From Aeromonas jandaei (lineage in GTDB: Bacteria; Pseudomonadota; Gammaproteobacteria; Enterobacterales; Aeromonadaceae): a stretch of 64,000 nt of DNA. The stretch lies in NCBI RefSeq assembly GCF_037890695.1, contig NZ_CP149571.1, forward strand, positions 1,006,001 to 1,070,000, read 5' to 3'. A program made the position numbers and the translations under genes. How positions within the stretch are numbered: position 1 is the stretch's first letter; every line of letters begins with the position of its first letter. This document shows, piece after piece, positions 45,923 through 55,731 of the stretch. The notes under the pieces were generated by a model. The model was given only the letters and a program-made list of their open reading frames with translations. It made no database searches and was not told where the DNA came from.

Positions 45923-47293
45923 ATGAACAAAGCGGTGGAGACTCGTCACAATCACACCCACGCCGGCGGCTGGGTACCCCGGGATCAGGTGCATGTGGAG
46001 CGCTGGGTGCAGCGGTTGCGGCAGGCGGTTACCCGTCAGCCCCGCCCGCTGGTGGCACCGATCGCCGAGCTGAAGGCGCTGGTCGAACAGGAGCCGGCGC
46101 TGCATCTGCAGGCGCAGGCGATGTTTGACGAGGCGTGGCAGCACAAGCACAGAACCCCGCTCGGTCAGGTCGAGGTGCGCAGCTTCGAAGAGTTTCTGCT
46201 GCTGCTCAACGGCATCATGACCACGGCGCCGGAAGCCTATCAGGATGTGCAGAGCCACGAGCCGGCCGGGCTCATCGGCTTTCCCATCAATGCCCTGCTC
46301 AACTGGCCCATGGCGACGGCTGCCGGTTACGGCTTCTTTGCCAACGAGCTGGTGAACCAGCAGCTGCGCAAGATCCTCGGCTACTGGGCCAATTTCCTGC
46401 AAAGTCCGGCCTCCCGCTATGTGCTGACCGAGTCGGTCAGTCCGCTCGATCGTCAGACCCTGATTGTCCCCTGGCTGGGTGACGTGGCGAAACGGGAGAT
46501 GGTCAAGGTGGCGCAGGGGGCGCTCGGTGCCGGAGACAACCCCACACCGGACAGCTTCGAGGGGATCTTCCACTCCACTCCGGGTGCCGAATATGAAGGG
46601 TTTGCCAGCTGGGACGACTTCTTCACCCGCCGCTTTCGCCCCGGCGTGCGGCCGGTAGCTGCCCCCGACGATGACAACGTGATCGCCAACGCCTGCGAAT
46701 CGGCCCCGCTGCAGGTGGCCAAAAGAGTGCGCCGGCAGGACTCCTTCTGGCTCAAGGGGCAGCCCTACTCGCTGGACAACCTGCTCGACTTCGACCCGCG
46801 CGCCGCCCAGTTCGAGGGGGGCACCATCTATCAGGCCTTCCTCAGTGCCCTCAGTTATCACCGCTGGCACAGCCCGGTGAGCGGTACGGTGCGCTCGGTC
46901 AAGGTGGTCAACGGCAGCTACTACCTGGCCAACCGCCATCAGGGTTTTGGCAACCTCGACGGCGCCGACCCGAGCGCCCCCAACCAGTCGCAACCCTTCC
47001 TCACCGCGGTGGCGACCCGCGCCCTGATCTTTATCGAGGCGGACAACCCCAAAATCGGTCTGATGTGTGTGGTGCCGGTCGGGATGGCCGAAGTGTCGAG
47101 CTGCGAGGTGACGGTGCAGCCGGGGCAGCGGATCGAGAAGGGTGAACAGCTCGGGATGTTCCACTTCGGTGGCTCCACCCACTGCCTGCTGTTCCGCCCC
47201 GGGGTCGAGCTGGAGTTCGATTTCTATGGCCAGCAGCCGGGGCTGGAGGCGACCAACCTGAGGATCAATACGGCGCTGGCGCGGGTCAAATAA
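45923..47293 (+). CDS. PsiD-like phosphatidylserine decarboxylase family protein
   Basis: A 456-residue pyruvoyl-type decarboxylase. The N-terminal ~190 residues fit the PSD-associated domain seen in PsiD-type tryptophan decarboxylases (SFEEFLLLLNGIMTTAPEAY, GFPINALLNWPMATAAGY). The PSD core follows, with FFTRRFRPGVRPV, SYHRWHSPVSG carrying the His, and HFGGSTHCLLF, where self-cleavage before Ser418 would create the pyruvoyl group. It is not the housekeeping psd, which ends LGST and lacks the N-domain. The substrate may be phosphatidylserine or an aromatic amino acid; this cannot be decided here. It is convergent with a LysR gene. Confidence 0.82.
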   Translation: MNKAVETRHNHTHAGGWVPRDQVHVERWVQRLRQAVTRQPRPLVAPIAELKALVEQEPALHLQAQAMFDEAWQHKHRTPLGQVEVRSFEEFLLLLNGIMTTAPEAYQDVQSHEPAGLIGFPINALLNWPMATAAGYGFFANELVNQQLRKILGYWANFLQSPASRYVLTESVSPLDRQTLIVPWLGDVAKREMVKVAQGALGAGDNPTPDSFEGIFHSTPGAEYEGFASWDDFFTRRFRPGVRPVAAPDDDNVIANACESAPLQVAKRVRRQDSFWLKGQPYSLDNLLDFDPRAAQFEGGTIYQAFLSALSYHRWHSPVSGTVRSVKVVNGSYYLANRHQGFGNLDGADPSAPNQSQPFLTAVATRALIFIEADNPKIGLMCVVPVGMAEVSSCEVTVQPGQRIEKGEQLGMFHFGGSTHCLLFRPGVELEFDFYGQQPGLEATNLRINTALARVK

Positions 47294-47312
47294 CCCAGCC
47301 GCCGGACAGTAA

Positions 47313-47334
47313 AAGGCCGCCCTTGGGCGGCCTT
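47313..47334. terminator. Terminator between the PsiD-like and LysR genes
   Basis: Stem AAGGCCGCCC/GGGCGGCCTT with a tiny apparent loop; T-rich on the plus side. It can serve both convergent genes. Confidence 0.75.
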
Positions 47335-47346
47335 CTTATTTGCGCA

Positions 47347-48219
47347 TCAGCTGGCGCCGACCTGCGTCTTGAGGGTTTCCACCAGCCGCTGGTGGCGGGC
47401 GGGGAGCGGCCACTCGGCGCGGTAGATCAGCCAGAGGGTGTCGATCACCTCGATCCGGCTCTGGAGCACCCGGATCTTCTCCTGTTGGGCAAAGGCGGTG
47501 ACGGCGAAGCGGGGCAGCACGGTAAAGCCGAGGCCACGGGCGACCGGCTCCAGGATCAGGCCGATCTGGTTGGTAAAGCCGCGCAGCGGGATCTCGTCGA
47601 AGCGCTGGCCGGGGTAGCGCCGTCCCAGCAGGCGTTGAGCCATGCTGCGGCCATCCGGGTGATCGATAAAGCCGAGCTGACAGAGGTGCTGCCAGCTCTG
47701 CTCCTCGCCGTCGTTGGGCACCACCAGACAGAGGGGCTCGCGGGCGAAGGGCTCGGCGGCGATGCTGGGGTGCTCCGGCGGTTGATCCACCAGTCCCAGA
47801 TCGCTGCGCCCTGCCAGTACCGCCTGCACTATGTCGGGGGTGGGGGCAAAGCGGTGCTGGATGGTGAGTCCGGGGTGCTCCTGTTGCTGGTCGAGCAGCA
47901 GGGGATAGAGCAGCAGGCCGATGCTGCCGGGGGTGGTGAGGGTGATGGCGCCGCGGTGAGGATCGTCGTCAGAGAGACGGGCTCGCAGCTGTTCGGCGGC
48001 CTGCTCCTGCTGGCGGGCGAAGTCGAGCAGCACCAGCCCGCGCGGGGTGAGCTCCAGCAGACGGGGCTTGCGCAGCAGCAGGGGGCCGAATTCGGCCTCG
48101 AGGCGCGAGATATGCTGACTGACGGCGGCCTGAGTGAGATCCAGCCGATCGGCGGCACGGGTAAAACTGCCGGTTTCATGCACCACCAGCAGGGTGTGGA
48201 GCCAGAGTGGATTAACCAT
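47347..48219 (-). CDS. LysR-family transcriptional regulator
   Basis: A 290-residue LysR protein. The winged helix-turn-helix (HETGSFTRAADRLDLTQAAVSQHISRLEAEFG, residues ~14-45) is followed by the effector-binding domain with PGSIGLLLYPLLLDQQQ. It is divergent from the VOC gene with 100 bases between starts, the classic arrangement for a regulator and its target, and an AT-rich near-palindrome (ATAAATTTAATTTAT, 48219-48233) lies at its start. The ligand is unknown. It could also affect the PsiD-like gene. Confidence 0.85.
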   Translation of the reverse strand: MVNPLWLHTLLVVHETGSFTRAADRLDLTQAAVSQHISRLEAEFGPLLLRKPRLLELTPRGLVLLDFARQQEQAAEQLRARLSDDDPHRGAITLTTPGSIGLLLYPLLLDQQQEHPGLTIQHRFAPTPDIVQAVLAGRSDLGLVDQPPEHPSIAAEPFAREPLCLVVPNDGEEQSWQHLCQLGFIDHPDGRSMAQRLLGRRYPGQRFDEIPLRGFTNQIGLILEPVARGLGFTVLPRFAVTAFAQQEKIRVLQSRIEVIDTLWLIYRAEWPLPARHQRLVETLKTQVGAS

Positions 48220-48319
48220 AAATTTAATTTATGCCTTCCATTAGTTTGACCTTATTTTTCATTATGGCGCCTCTTCCTATCATGTCACCTGTTTCCCACA
48301 CACAATTTCAAGGTGACTT

Positions 48320-48817
48320 ATGACTTACCCGCGCAACTTCTCCCACATCGGCATCACGGTGACTGACCTCGACAAGGCAGTCGAGTTCTATACCAAGGTG
48401 ATGGGCTGGTATCTCATCATGCCGGCGACCACCATCAGCGAGGATGACTCCGCCATCGGCGTGATGTGCAACGACGTATTTGGCCCGGGCTGGGGCTCCT
48501 TCCGCATCGCTCATCTCTCCACCGGCGACAAGATCGGCATCGAGCTGTTCGAGTTCCCCAACAGCGAGCAGCGCGAAAACAACTTCGAATTCTGGAAGAC
48601 CGGGGTGTTCCACTTCAGTGTGCAGGATCCGGATGTCGAGGGGCTGGCGGCGCGCATCGTCGCGGCGGGCGGCAAGCAGCGGATGCCGGTGCGCGAGTAC
48701 TATCCGGGCGAGAAGCCCTACCGCATGGTCTACATGGAAGATCCCTTCGGCAACATCATCGAGATCTACAGCCACAGCTATGAGCTGACCTACTCCGCCG
48801 GTGCATATCAGGGGTAA
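48320..48817 (+). CDS. VOC family protein (lactoylglutathione lyase-like)
   Basis: A 165-residue vicinal oxygen chelate protein. Two beta-alpha-beta-beta-beta units are visible: NFSHIGITVTDLDKAVEFYTKVMGW with a metal His, and GVFHFSVQDPDVEGLAARIVAAGGKQRM, with YMEDPFGNIIEIYSH carrying a metal Glu. That set matches glyoxalase I-like metal sites, but the exact reaction is unknown. The divergent LysR gene is a likely regulator. Confidence 0.82.
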   Translation: MTYPRNFSHIGITVTDLDKAVEFYTKVMGWYLIMPATTISEDDSAIGVMCNDVFGPGWGSFRIAHLSTGDKIGIELFEFPNSEQRENNFEFWKTGVFHFSVQDPDVEGLAARIVAAGGKQRMPVREYYPGEKPYRMVYMEDPFGNIIEIYSHSYELTYSAGAYQG

Positions 48818-48821
48818 GTGA

Positions 48822-48842
48822 CAGGCCGCCTTCGGGCGGCCT
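48822..48842 (+). terminator. Hairpin after the VOC gene
   Basis: Stem AGGCCGCC/GGCGGCCT with a TTCG loop; only a weak T-tract follows. Confidence 0.6.
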
Positions 48843-49026
48843 GCTGCTTTGTTGTGGTGATGGTCAGTAGCATGGAATAGCGATCTTGCTCACACGGATA
48901 GCGGCTTCTGTTGTTGATAGATGTAAAAGTATACAGATTCACTAAAGTCTGTTCAGAGAGTGGCCGATAGCCTCTATTACATCAGGGTCTTTCCCTGCTT
49001 CGTCACAACAACAAGGATCTGTCGTC

Positions 49027-50919
49027 ATGACCCTCTCTTTGCGCGGCAAGCTGCTGGCAACCAGTCTCGGGGTGGTGCTGCTGATGGCATCACTGCTCGG
49101 CATCGTTGCCTTTCACACCCTCAAATCCCGCACCATGAGCGCCATCCAGAGCGAGGCGGTCAACTATGGTCACGCCTACTCGGTCGCCATCGGCGACTGG
49201 ATGGCGGATCGCAAGAACACGGTGCACGCGCTGGTGAACCTGATCGCCGACAACCCGCAGGCCGAGCTGGTGCCGCACCTGAAGCAGGCCTACACCTCGG
49301 GCGGCTTCGGCCTCACCTACTTTGGTTCCACCCAGGGGGTGATGACCCGCCAGGACCCTTCCCTCAACACCGGCAACTATGACCCGCGCGAGCGCCCCTG
49401 GTATCAGGATGCGGTGAAGGCGGGGCAGCTCATCGTCACCGCTCCCTATGTCAGTGTCACCATGCAGAAGCTGGTGGTGACCCTCTCCGAGCCGGTGCGC
49501 CATCAGGGCGAGCTGGTCGGCGCCGTGGGGGCCAACCTGGCGCTCGACAAGCTGATCGACGAGGTGCTGGCGATGCAGGTGCAGGGCGAGGGGTATGCCA
49601 TGCTGCTCGACAGCAGCGGCCTCATCGTTGGTCACCCCAACAAGGAGCTGGCGCTCAAGCAGATTGGCGAGCTCTCCCCCGATCTGTCGGCGGCCACCTT
49701 CCAGCAGTGGGGCCGCGAGAACAACGAACTGCACGCCGCTACCCTCGACGGGCGCGACGTGCTGCTGGCGGTACAGCCGGTGGCGGGCACCGACTGGCTG
49801 CTGGCGATGGTGATGTATCGTGACGTGCTGGAGGCGCCGCTCGCCTCCCTGTTGTGGCAGCTGGTGGGGCTGACACTGCTGCTGATGCTGGTGTTCAGCG
49901 CCCTCCTCACCGCCATGTTCAAATATCTGTTTGCCGATCTGGGCCGGGTGGCCGGTGCGCTGCACGACATCGCTCACGGCGAGGGGGATCTCACCGTCCA
50001 TATCGACACCCGCAGTCAGGATGAGGTGGGTCAGCTGGCGCGCAACTTCAACCAGTTCGTGGCCCGGCTGCACGGCATTGTCAGCCGGTTGCGGGATGTC
50101 ACCGTCGAGCTGGCGGCCCAGTCCCGCGCTCAGGCGGCTGGCGCCCACTCCCGCAGCCAGCGGGTGCGTCAGCAGCAGGACGAGATCGTGATGGTGGCGA
50201 CCGCGGTGACCGAGATGGCCTCCGCCACGCAGGAGATCGCCGGCAACGCCGAATTTGCCGCCACCACCTCCGGCGAGGCGGTCAAACTGGCGGTCGCGGG
50301 CCAGTCGCAGGTCGGCCAGAGCCAGCGCAGCATCACCGGGCTGGCGGACGAGGTGGCTGATGCCAGCCAGATCATCAACGAGCTGGATGCCCACGCCCAG
50401 AAGATCAGCGGCATTCTGGCCACCATCAGCGGCATTGCCGAGCAGACCAACCTGCTGGCGCTCAACGCCGCCATCGAGGCGGCGCGGGCCGGTGAGCAGG
50501 GGCGCGGCTTCGCGGTAGTGGCGGACGAGGTGCGGGTGCTGTCGCGCCGTACCCACGACTCTACCGACGAGATCCAGCAGATGATCGAGACCCTGCAGCA
50601 GACCACCCGTCGCGCCGTGGGCGGCATGGAGACCAGTCGCCAGCTGGCGGGCACCAGCGTGGAGGATGCGGAGTCCGCCAACCAGAGTCTGGCGCGGATC
50701 AACGAGGCGATCGGCTCCATCAGCGACATGGCGACCCAGATTGCGGCGGCGGCCGAAGAGCAGACCTCGGTCACCAGCGAGATCAGCCGCAACACCGAGA
50801 ATATCCGCCACGTCTCGCAAGAGCTGGCCGAGCAGGCCAATCAGGAGGCGGCGCAGGCGGCGGAGCTGAAGGCGCTGACCGAGCGGCTGGAACAGGAGAT
50901 CGGCCGTTTCCGGCTCTGA
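49027..50919 (+). CDS. Methyl-accepting chemotaxis protein
   Basis: A 630-residue chemoreceptor. An N-terminal membrane helix (~9-30) is followed by a periplasmic dCache-like sensor (~35-270, with [15 protein letters not shown] and [17 protein letters not shown], a pattern common in amino-acid-sensing domains). Then come a second helix (~280-305), HAMP (~305-360) and the signalling domain, whose tip [32 protein letters not shown] is at about 474-505. No CheW-binding pentapeptide for CheR is evident at the C-terminus. The start has AAGGA upstream. Confidence 0.93.
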   Translation: MTLSLRGKLLATSLGVVLLMASLLGIVAFHTLKSRTMSAIQSEAVNYGHAYSVAIGDWMADRKNTVHALVNLIADNPQAELVPHLKQAYTSGGFGLTYFGSTQGVMTRQDPSLNTGNYDPRERPWYQDAVKAGQLIVTAPYVSVTMQKLVVTLSEPVRHQGELVGAVGANLALDKLIDEVLAMQVQGEGYAMLLDSSGLIVGHPNKELALKQIGELSPDLSAATFQQWGRENNELHAATLDGRDVLLAVQPVAGTDWLLAMVMYRDVLEAPLASLLWQLVGLTLLLMLVFSALLTAMFKYLFADLGRVAGALHDIAHGEGDLTVHIDTRSQDEVGQLARNFNQFVARLHGIVSRLRDVTVELAAQSRAQAAGAHSRSQRVRQQQDEIVMVATAVTEMASATQEIAGNAEFAATTSGEAVKLAVAGQSQVGQSQRSITGLADEVADASQIINELDAHAQKISGILATISGIAEQTNLLALNAAIEAARAGEQGRGFAVVADEVRVLSRRTHDSTDEIQQMIETLQQTTRRAVGGMETSRQLAGTSVEDAESANQSLARINEAIGSISDMATQIAAAAEEQTSVTSEISRNTENIRHVSQELAEQANQEAAQAAELKALTERLEQEIGRFRL

Positions 50920-50941
50920 TCCTCAGGCCATCTTCCATGAA

Positions 50942-50967
50942 AAAGGGCAGCCCGCGGGCTGCCCTTT
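50942..50967. terminator. Terminator between the chemoreceptor and the gamma-glutamylcyclotransferase gene
   Basis: A 26-base perfect palindrome (AAAGGGCAGCCCG and its complement) between the convergent genes, with T/A tracts on both sides. Confidence 0.8.
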
Positions 50968-50988
50968 GTTATTTATTGTCGCTGACCG

Positions 50989-51453
50989 TCAGGCTGCGCT
51001 CTCCAGCTGCGCCAGATGGAAGGCGCGCCAGTTGCCGTCGGGCAGGTAGTGCTTGCCCTGCTGCCATTTGGGATCGTGCTGCACCACGTAGCGGTAGTGG
51101 TAGGCCTGCTGCTGGCCGACATAACGCCCTTGCGCCGGGTCGAAGATCTCTACCTCGATGAGCTGGCGCAGATATTCGCTCTGGGGATCATCCTCGCCGT
51201 GGAAGTTCTCCATCTCGTCGAGGGCCGCGATGGCGGCAGGGAAGTCGTCCAGCACAAACAGCTCGCCATAGACCCAGTCATCCCCCTGCAGCAGGGCGGG
51301 GTAGCCCTTGTGCTGCAGGTGGTAGAGGGCGCCGCGCACCCGGGCGCGCCGGGGCGTCTGGCTCACGTGGTGAGCCAGATAGCGGCGGTAGTTGAACAGC
51401 CCGTCCATCAGGCTGCCGTAGACGAACAGCGGGCGTGGCTGGCAAAGGCTCAT
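50989..51453 (-). CDS. Gamma-glutamylcyclotransferase family protein
   Basis: A 154-residue protein of the GGCT/AIG2-like fold. The substrate loop FVYGSLMDG is at residues 10-18, and the conserved acidic segment [11 protein letters not shown] (~78-88) supplies the presumed catalytic Glu. Such enzymes release 5-oxoproline (pyroglutamate) from gamma-glutamyl compounds. Its ATG overlaps the pcp stop by 4 bases, so it is co-translated with pyroglutamyl peptidase, which also releases pyroglutamate. The substrate is inferred from family and context. Confidence 0.8.
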   Translation of the reverse strand: MSLCQPRPLFVYGSLMDGLFNYRRYLAHHVSQTPRRARVRGALYHLQHKGYPALLQGDDWVYGELFVLDDFPAAIAALDEMENFHGEDDPQSEYLRQLIEVEIFDPAQGRYVGQQQAYHYRYVVQHDPKWQQGKHYLPDGNWRAFHLAQLESAA

Positions 51454-52097
51454 GAGATCTCGCCGCCCACGACCTTGATATCGCCATCCTGCTGCAGCAC
51501 CACCGCCTCGATGGCCAGCGCCAGCGCGCGGGTAATCTCGCTCATGGCGAGGCAGGGCTGGTTCACCTTGTCCGCTACCTGCTCGGTGATGTAGGGAACG
51601 TGGATAAAGCCGCCGCGCACCGCCGGGAACTCTTTCTCGATCAGGTAGTGCAGCTGGTACATGATGTGGTTGCAGACGAAGGTGCCGGCAGTGTTGGAGA
51701 CCGCCGCCGGAATGCCGTTCTCCTTGATGCGCTGCACCATCCCCTTGAGGGGCAGACGGGAGAAGTAGGCCGGTGCGCCATCGGCCTGAATCACTTCGTC
51801 GATGGGTTGCTGCTGCTCGTTGTCGGGGATGCGGGCATCGTCGATGTTGATGGCGACCCGCTCCGGGGTAATGGCGAAGCGGCCGCCCGCCTGACCGACG
51901 TTGATCACCACGTCGGGCTGGTGCTGGCGCATCAGCTCCGCCAGCAGGGTGGCTGACTTGCCGAATACGGTGGGGATCTGCGCCTTGATCACGGTGGCGT
52001 CCAGAATGGTCTCTGGCAGGCGCTTGACCGCCTCCCATGCCGGGTTGATAGGCTCGCCGCCGAAGGGGTCAAAACCGGTAATCAGTACTTTCATCAT
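51450..52097 (-). CDS. pcp: Pyrrolidone-carboxylate peptidase
   Basis: A 215-residue cysteine peptidase (family C15) that removes N-terminal pyroglutamate. The triad is Glu79 (ITPER), Cys142 ([12 protein letters not shown]) and His166 (FIHVPYI), one residue off the Bacillus numbering. The N-terminus [21 protein letters not shown] is diagnostic. It is third in the DUF969-DUF979-pcp-GGCT unit, 14 bases after DUF979. Confidence 0.95.
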   Translation of the reverse strand: MMKVLITGFDPFGGEPINPAWEAVKRLPETILDATVIKAQIPTVFGKSATLLAELMRQHQPDVVINVGQAGGRFAITPERVAINIDDARIPDNEQQQPIDEVIQADGAPAYFSRLPLKGMVQRIKENGIPAAVSNTAGTFVCNHIMYQLHYLIEKEFPAVRGGFIHVPYITEQVADKVNQPCLAMSEITRALALAIEAVVLQQDGDIKVVGGEIS

Positions 52098-52111
52098 CTT
52101 CTCCCGAATGG

Positions 52112-53035
52112 TCAGAATGCCCAGAAATACATGAGTGCGATATGGATCAGCACCAGCGTCAGCGCCATCGGCACCTGCACCTTGATCACCTTGTTGAGAT
52201 CCTTCATCTCCAGCAGGGCGGCGGGCAGGGCGTTGAAGTTGGCGGCCATGGGGGTCATCAGGGTGCCGCAGAAGCCGGCGGTCATCGCCAGCGCACCGGC
52301 CACCACCGGGTCACCGCCCTGGGCAATGACGAAGGGGATGCCGATGCCAGCGGTGATGACGGTGAAGGCGGCGTAGGCGTTGCCCATGATCATGGTGAAG
52401 ACCATCATGCCGAGGCAGTAGGCCACCACCCCGACGAAGGGGCTGCCGACCGGCACCACGGTGGAGATGCCGTGGGAGATGACATCGCCGACGCCGGATT
52501 TGTTGAAGATCACCCCGAGGGCGGCCAGCAGTTGCGGCAGAATGCCGGTGATGCCGACCTGCTGGATCATCCGATCCGAGTCACCCACTACGGTAGCGGG
52601 GGTGGCACGAGTCAGCAGTACCGTGATGACGAAGGCGATGACCGCCGCCAGACCGATACCGACCTGACCGCCAAGGGGAGTGAACTGGGCGATCACCACC
52701 GCCAGCGCGGCCAGCAGGATGCAGGGGAGGAAGATCCGGTTGCCGATGCGGTTGGCGTGGCGCTGGGACTCCTCCTCGCTCGCCTGCTCCAGCTTGCCGA
52801 TCTTCACCTGCTTGAGCAGGGTGATGACCCCCATGGTGAGGATCAGCACGCCATTGATGACATTGGGGATATAGCTGCCGAAGGCAAACAGCACACCCAG
52901 GATGGTCCAGAACAGGGCGGTACCGATTTTGGCCGGGTGGCTGGGGTCACGCAGGACGCGCCAGGCGCTGCTGAACAGGATGACACCGATCAGCACATAA
53001 AAGAGTTCGAGCATGTTGGGGATGAGGGTCGCCAT
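52112..53035 (-). CDS. DUF979 membrane protein
   Basis: A 307-residue integral membrane protein with about nine or ten hydrophobic segments; [26 protein letters not shown] and [18 protein letters not shown] are conserved-looking. DUF979 proteins are regularly encoded with DUF969 and pcp, and the pair probably forms a permease, perhaps for pyroglutamate or pyroglutamyl peptides. Start overlaps the DUF969 stop by one base (TAATG). Confidence 0.85.
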   Translation of the reverse strand: MATLIPNMLELFYVLIGVILFSSAWRVLRDPSHPAKIGTALFWTILGVLFAFGSYIPNVINGVLILTMGVITLLKQVKIGKLEQASEEESQRHANRIGNRIFLPCILLAALAVVIAQFTPLGGQVGIGLAAVIAFVITVLLTRATPATVVGDSDRMIQQVGITGILPQLLAALGVIFNKSGVGDVISHGISTVVPVGSPFVGVVAYCLGMMVFTMIMGNAYAAFTVITAGIGIPFVIAQGGDPVVAGALAMTAGFCGTLMTPMAANFNALPAALLEMKDLNKVIKVQVPMALTLVLIHIALMYFWAF

Positions 53036-53730
53036 TATTGTTGCCCCTCCTTGTCACTGCTCACGGTATATGTCTTGGCCATCTGACGGTCAAACCACAT
53101 ATTGGAAATCGCCACCATCAGCAGGGCGATAATGGCGATTGGCATGGATGCCTTGGCAATATCGACGGCAGAGACGCTATATCCAAGAGATTCAAATGTG
53201 CCGACGATCAGCAATACCCCGGCGGAGGCGACGAAGGTATTCTGGGCAAAGAAGTTGCCGTAGTTTTCGGTGGCGGAAACTCGCGCCTTGATATATTCCT
53301 CGTCCTCTTCGCTTAATTTTCCGTGCACCTTGGTGGCGGCTGCCTGAGTCATGGGGTTGACCAGCGGACGAATAAATTGGGTATGACCCTGAACCCGTAC
53401 CGAGAAGAGACCGGCCAGCTCGCGGATAAACATATAGAGGGTCATGAACTTGCCCGGGGTGAGCTTCTTGATCCGCTCGATCAGGGTGACTGCCTGCTGT
53501 TTGAGGCCGTAGCGTTCACAGATGCCGATCATCGGCAGGGTCAGCAGAAACAGCGTCACCATGCGGTTGGAGACGAAGGCTTCCCCCAGCAGGGAGAGGC
53601 AATCGGTCATGGAGAGACCGGAGACCAGCGCCGTGGTGACGGCGGCCACCAGTACGACAGCCAGGGTGTCGAGTTTGAAATAAAAACCCAACAAAATAAT
53701 AAGAATGCCGCTCAGTTTAATCCATTCCAA
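53035..53730 (-). CDS. DUF969 membrane protein
   Basis: A 231-residue integral membrane protein with about six hydrophobic segments. FSVRVQGHTQFIRPLVNPMTQAA and FFAQNTFVASAGVLLIVGT are typical of DUF969. The start is TTG at 53730, chosen for the strong GAGGTGG site 6-7 bases upstream and because no ATG precedes the first helix. First gene of a four-gene unit with DUF979, pcp and a GGCT gene. Confidence 0.85.
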   Translation of the reverse strand: MEWIKLSGILIILLGFYFKLDTLAVVLVAAVTTALVSGLSMTDCLSLLGEAFVSNRMVTLFLLTLPMIGICERYGLKQQAVTLIERIKKLTPGKFMTLYMFIRELAGLFSVRVQGHTQFIRPLVNPMTQAAATKVHGKLSEEDEEYIKARVSATENYGNFFAQNTFVASAGVLLIVGTFESLGYSVSAVDIAKASMPIAIIALLMVAISNMWFDRQMAKTYTVSSDKEGQQ

Positions 53731-54109
53731 TTAGCCACCTCGTTAAAGTGAATATTTATGTGTAATTTTTGGTAGCCGAGTTGTTTATCACCAGACTCCG
53801 GGGATGGCAACAAATAATCACTTTGGTGGGATTCGTTTGGTTTTTAATTACGTTTCGCTGTTTGTTTATTGCTCTCTGGTCAACGGTGAATCCCGTTATT
53901 TTGACGCTATTTCGTTTCACCTTAATCAGCGGTGGCAATGATTGCCGGTGCCTGTGTGGCAAGGCAGAACTGACAATATGGCTATTATTTGTTGCGTTAT
54001 TGGCAGGGCCTGATGCAGCTTCGCAATATATTGGCAACAACCAACCAGCGGTATTTTTATGGCCGCGAAGGTAGCGTTGGGATATTAACTGGAAAGGAAA
54101 AACAAGCCG
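53731..54109. other. AT-rich upstream region of the DUF969 operon
   Basis: About 380 bases, clearly more AT-rich than the neighbourhood. Open frames on either strand lack ribosome sites and protein-like composition. It should contain the operon promoter; I could not single one out. Confidence 0.4.
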
Positions 54110-54137
54110 GTGGCGAAGGCGTTTCGCCACCGGTAGC
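54110..54137 (-). terminator. Terminator of the lipocalin gene
   Basis: Stem CCGGTGGCGAA/TTCGCCACCGG with a short loop, followed on the minus strand by CTTGTTTTT, directly after the stop. Confidence 0.85.
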
Positions 54138-54141
54138 GGGG

Positions 54142-54654
54142 TCAATGACTCTGTTTGACCCAGATAAGTTGGTCGGTGGCAAAGCCCAGCGACTTCGCCT
54201 TGGCGACCAGCGCATCCACCTTTGCCTTGGGTGGGTTGGGTGAGCGGGAGAGGATCCAGAGGTAGTCGTGGTTGTAGCTGGTCACCAGCGAGAGCTGGTA
54301 ATCGGGATCGAGATCGATGACGTTGTAGCCGCCGTAGAAGGGGCCGAAGAAGCTCACCTTGAGCCGTGCCTCGTCAGGGCTGCCGACGAAGTAGGCCTTG
54401 CCCTCGGCTTCGCGCCAGCTGCCATCGCTCTGCTTGCCGCGGTTGAGCACCTTGACGCCGCCATCGTCGCGCAGGCTGTAGGTGGCACTCACCTGCTCCA
54501 GCCCGCGTTCGAAACCGTGGTCGAGGCGGGCAATCTCGTACCAGGTGCCGAGATAGCGGTCGAGCTGGAAGCCGGTGACGGGGCGGATGCCGTCGGCGAG
54601 GCCGGTGCAGGCCGTCAGCAGCCAGACGGTAAACAGACAAAGCAGTGAACGCAT
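54142..54654 (-). CDS. blc: Outer-membrane lipocalin (Blc family)
   Basis: A 170-residue lipoprotein with a lipobox ending LLTAC (Cys16). The lipocalin signature GTWYEIARLDHGFERGL at ~36-52 and YLWILSRSP at ~131-139 define the beta-barrel. Blc binds lysophospholipids or fatty acids at the outer membrane. It is downstream of an AraC-type gene on the same strand, with a 17-base gap between the AraC stop and the lipocalin ATG, so they may be co-transcribed. Confidence 0.92.
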   Translation of the reverse strand: MRSLLCLFTVWLLTACTGLADGIRPVTGFQLDRYLGTWYEIARLDHGFERGLEQVSATYSLRDDGGVKVLNRGKQSDGSWREAEGKAYFVGSPDEARLKVSFFGPFYGGYNVIDLDPDYQLSLVTSYNHDYLWILSRSPNPPKAKVDALVAKAKSLGFATDQLIWVKQSH

Positions 54655-54671
54655 AGGTAATCCCTCTCTCG

Positions 54672-55574
54672 TTATCCCTCTATGATGCGAAGTTGGCCAT
54701 CCCGAAAGCGGGAGGCCTGATCTGTCGGCGTGCTGCCGAAGAACCGTTTGTACTCCCGGCTGAACTGGGAGTTGCTCTCGTAACCGACTCTGGCGGCGGC
54801 TGCCCCCGCCTTGATGCCGTCGTGCAGCATCATCAGACGCGCCTTGTGCAGGCGAAACGACTTGATGTACTGCAGCGGCGAGGTGGCGGTGACTGCCTTG
54901 AAGTGGTGGTGAAAGGCGGAGACGCTCATGTTCACCTCCCGCGCCAGCTCCTCCATGGTGAGGTTGTCGGCGTAGCGCTGCTCTATCATACGCAGCACCC
55001 GGGCTATCTGGCCCACATGATTGTGGCGGTTGGCGAGCGCCTGCAACGCCGGGCCGCCCCCCTCGGTGAGGGCGTGAAACAGCATCTCCCGCACTGTTTG
55101 CGGCCCCAGCACCTTGGCGTGCAGCGGGTTGTCCATCAGCTCGATCAGCCGTTCGGCGGCGCAGAACATGGTCTCCGACAGGGGGACCGAGTGGACGCCG
55201 CTCTTTTGCGGTGCGGGGGCGGGCAGGGCATCGCCCAGCTCCAGCAACAGCTCCTGCAGGATGACCAGATCGATCTCGATGGAGAAACCGATCAGGGGCT
55301 GCTCGGGGGAGGCGAAACACTCGCACTCGCAGGGCAGCGGCAGGGTCATCAGCAGGTAGTGGTTGGGGTCGTAGCGAAATACCTGATCCGCCAGATAGCC
55401 CACCTTGTGCCCCTGCAGGATCACGATCATCCGCGGCTGGTAGAGCACCGGAGTACGGCCGTGGTACTCGGTGGTGTAGATGAGATTGACCTGTTTCACC
55501 GGGGAGGGGGAGATGCCGGGGATGGTGACGTGGCGGGCCACTCTGGCGGCGAGGTCGCTGTAACGGTTTTGCAT
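54672..55574 (-). CDS. AraC-family regulator (YqhC-like)
   Basis: A 300-residue regulator with an AraC_N-type N-terminal domain (LIYTTEYHGRTPVLYQPRMIVILQG) and two C-terminal helix-turn-helices (LTMEELAREVNMSVSAFHHHFK and VGYESNSQFSREYKRFFG). The ATG at 55574 is preferred over the one at 55628 from family alignment and an AAAGAG site. It is divergent from yqhD, the same arrangement as yqhC-yqhD in Escherichia coli, where YqhC responds to aldehydes. Confidence 0.85.
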   Translation of the reverse strand: MQNRYSDLAARVARHVTIPGISPSPVKQVNLIYTTEYHGRTPVLYQPRMIVILQGHKVGYLADQVFRYDPNHYLLMTLPLPCECECFASPEQPLIGFSIEIDLVILQELLLELGDALPAPAPQKSGVHSVPLSETMFCAAERLIELMDNPLHAKVLGPQTVREMLFHALTEGGGPALQALANRHNHVGQIARVLRMIEQRYADNLTMEELAREVNMSVSAFHHHFKAVTATSPLQYIKSFRLHKARLMMLHDGIKAGAAAARVGYESNSQFSREYKRFFGSTPTDQASRFRDGQLRIIEG

Positions 55575-55731
55575 GGGGGCTCTTTGATTCGTCTGTTCCA
55601 GTTTTCGCTGCTTTGTAGAAATAGGCAAGAATCAAGCAGGATGTTGTCTTGATGGTAGGGTGGTTCTGGAGAAAAATGCAATCACGATTTCGCGGCCAGG
55701 CCGCCCTGACTATCAGAAGAAGGCAATGTCG

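Noticed and set aside
53769-54074. 101-codon ORF upstream of the DUF969 operon
   Set aside because: No ribosome site, AT-driven composition, and an equally long ORF on the other strand.
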